DNA of 64,000 nt from positions 124,001-188,000 of the forward strand of contig CALJVL010000009.1 in NCBI GenBank assembly GCA_937773775.1. The letters are read 5' to 3'. Position 1 is the stretch's first letter. Each line of letters begins with the position of its first letter. This DNA comes from an uncultured Flavobacterium sp. (GTDB taxonomy: Bacteria > Bacteroidota > Bacteroidia > Flavobacteriales > Flavobacteriaceae). A model generated the notes under the pieces. The model was not told the DNA's origin. It saw only the letters and a program-made list of their open reading frames with translations, and did not search any database. The translations under genes were made by a program, and so were the position numbers. Positions 62,652 through 64,000 of this stretch are shown here, one piece after another.

Positions 62652-64000
62652 CTATTGATATGTAATGGGCGCTCTAATTTGGATTGAAGTCCCAGATTTT
62701 ACTTTAGAGATAATCGTTATTTCTCCTCCAATATTGTTTATTCTAGCTTTAATTTGATTTAGACCAAAGCCTTCAATGGTATAGTAATCAGCAGAGTCAA
62801 ATCCCTTGCCGTTATCTCTAACATGAATGAAGAGAGATTTGTTTTTTTCTTCGATACCAATAAATGCATTTGTAGCTCCACTATGTTTGATTATGTTATT
62901 CAAGAGTTCCATGATAATAGAATATATTTTTATTTCAAAATCATCATTGTAACGCACTGTTGTTTTCATTGTGCTAGAGTATTCAAAATTAATTCTGGAG
63001 TTTGAGTTTTTTTCGCACAAATCATTGAGCGTATAGCATAATCCGAAACGAGTTAATAATGAAGGCAAAAGCTCGTGGGACAAGTCACGTACCTTATCGT
63101 GCGCTTCTCTTAGTATTAGTTTTGTTTTAACTATTTCTTCAACTTCCAGTTGGTTTTTAGAGCTAAAAACGCTTAAATGTAATCCGGCCGCTGAAAGTAG
63201 AGCACTAATATTATCATGCAGAAAATTGGCTATTTTTTTTCGTTCTATTTCCTGTCCATTTATCGAAGCGTTAATTATTTTCTCCTGAATTTTACTCTGT
63301 ATATCCTTGAGTTTATTTTTTTGTTTCAATCTTGTATTCTGAAACAGAAAATAGAATAGGATGATAATTAAGATAAGCAATGAAATGATAATAAGACTTA
63401 TTTGTTTGTTTTTAGACTGTTGCTCTAAAAGGATTTGCTGCTTTGTCTTGTACTTAGTTTCGATTACATCAATTTCTCTTTTATACTCATCTAATTCAAG
63501 ATTTATCCCCGCAACGTTGACCTTTTTTCGTTTGTCTTCGTCTATCACTTTGGCGTTTGTAGCATTGTAAAGATCGAGGTTTTTATATGCCTTTTTATGG
63601 TCGTCGTTTTTTAATAAAAATTTAGAGTATTCTAAATAGGCAAATGCTAAATCAGACTTAAAGTCTTGTTCAATTCCTAATTGTATCGCTTTTTGAAAGT
63701 AGGACTTTGCTTTTTGAGGTTCATCATTATAACTGGAATACATACCGTTGAGCATATTTAAAACTCCATTTGAAGATTCATTACCAAACTTGTCATGGTA
63801 CTTGTTGATAAACTTTAGATAGGGCAGGCCATCATTAAACCGACCTATATCAAAATAAGCCCAAGTAATATTTAGTTTTGTAAAAACGATTTCTGCAGAA
63901 TCTCTATTTTTTGTACTGTATTCTAGGGATTTTTTATAGTGGGAAATTCCTTTTGTGTATTGCTTTTTATCGAAACAATAAATATTTCCCAAATTGTTGT
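62652..64000 (-). CDS. TPR-containing NarL-type sensor histidine kinase (5' end outside the window)
   Basis: About 449 residues are visible; the start is beyond the right edge. Tetratricopeptide repeats (about 1-175) are followed by a coiled-coil helix, one transmembrane segment (IIISLLILIIILFYFLF), and a HisKA_3 dimerisation domain with the phospho-His in KKIANFLHDNISALLSAAG. The HATPase_c domain has LLNNIIKHSGATNA, DNGKGFD and GFGLNQIKARI. This layout is common in Bacteroidota, where the TPR region is periplasmic and the partner is a LuxR-type regulator, which might lie outside the window. It is tail to tail with the phosphoesterase (4-nt gap). Confidence 0.9.
   Translation of the reverse strand, partial: NNLGNIYCFDKKQYTKGISHYKKSLEYSTKNRDSAEIVFTKLNITWAYFDIGRFNDGLPYLKFINKYHDKFGNESSNGVLNMLNGMYSSYNDEPQKAKSYFQKAIQLGIEQDFKSDLAFAYLEYSKFLLKNDDHKKAYKNLDLYNATNAKVIDEDKRKKVNVAGINLELDEYKREIDVIETKYKTKQQILLEQQSKNKQISLIIISLLILIIILFYFLFQNTRLKQKNKLKDIQSKIQEKIINASINGQEIERKKIANFLHDNISALLSAAGLHLSVFSSKNQLEVEEIVKTKLILREAHDKVRDLSHELLPSLLTRFGLCYTLNDLCEKNSNSRINFEYSSTMKTTVRYNDDFEIKIYSIIMELLNNIIKHSGATNAFIGIEEKNKSLFIHVRDNGKGFDSADYYTIEGFGLNQIKARINNIGGEITIISKVKSGTSIQIRAPITYQ

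Overview
The window looks like a chromosomal segment of a Flavobacterium-type member of the Bacteroidota. The DNA is AT-rich, and most genes have no Shine-Dalgarno sequence. Several promoters match the flavobacterial -33 TTG / -7 TAnnTTTG pattern. The gene families are typical of the group: a carboxypeptidase-regulatory-domain TonB receptor, many short-lipobox lipoproteins, small DUF proteins and a short ACT-less SerA. Most of the content is core metabolism and informational genes, with a sprinkling of decaying genes. I see no CRISPR array, no rRNA or tRNA and no prophage. There is one complete insertion sequence, of the IS30 family.

Layout. 0-10 kb: a lipoprotein start, serine biosynthesis (serA, serC), a LuxC-like acyl-CoA reductase divergent from a ferredoxin, a methyltransferase, a TonB-dependent receptor and ychF. 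10-15 kb: topoisomerase IV (parE with two frameshifts, a small ORF with an amber codon, intact parC). 15-20 kb: a secreted PhoX-like lipoprotein and a di-heme MauG-type cytochrome, lying between a broken terC copy and an intact terC. 20-29 kb: a lipoprotein, a pentapeptide-repeat protein, murQ, a ZIP transporter, methyltransferases, an RlmL-like enzyme, two envelope DUF proteins and rlmD. 29-35 kb: envelope and secreted hydrolases and OsmC. 35-41 kb: the cysteine operon cysE-cysM-GNAT, DUF2752, an Smr protein, an internally duplicated lipoprotein and a cysteine desulfurase. 41-49 kb: an antiporter, a multi-PAS histidine kinase and two receiver proteins, the second split by the IS30 element. 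49-57 kb: a SulP transporter, a DUF2461 pseudogene, a family 9 glycosyltransferase, katG and an orphan PAS/DHp protein. 57-64 kb: lpdA, an ABC exporter, truA, a phosphodiesterase and the 3' part of a TPR histidine kinase.

The most interesting signal is a pair of very short leader ORFs. Each begins 18-19 nt after a TAnnTTTG box and ends in a run rich in TGT cysteine codons. One (ending NCCCPS) precedes cysE, the committing enzyme of cysteine synthesis. The other (ending FFCFC) precedes the SulP anion transporter. Together they suggest a cysteine-sensing leader-peptide attenuation system for sulfur genes in this lineage. I read this directly from the sequence; the regulatory role is inference.

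Gene decay is a second theme. parE has two single-G insertions in G runs, which look like sequencing errors in an essential gene. The small ORF between parE and parC has a TAG. A 5'-truncated terC flanks the PhoX/cytochrome pair. The receiver gene hit by IS30 can be rejoined in frame across a 4-bp target duplication. A DUF2461 gene and a sugar-enzyme C-terminus are remnants. Three diverged copies of an intergenic repeat are also present.
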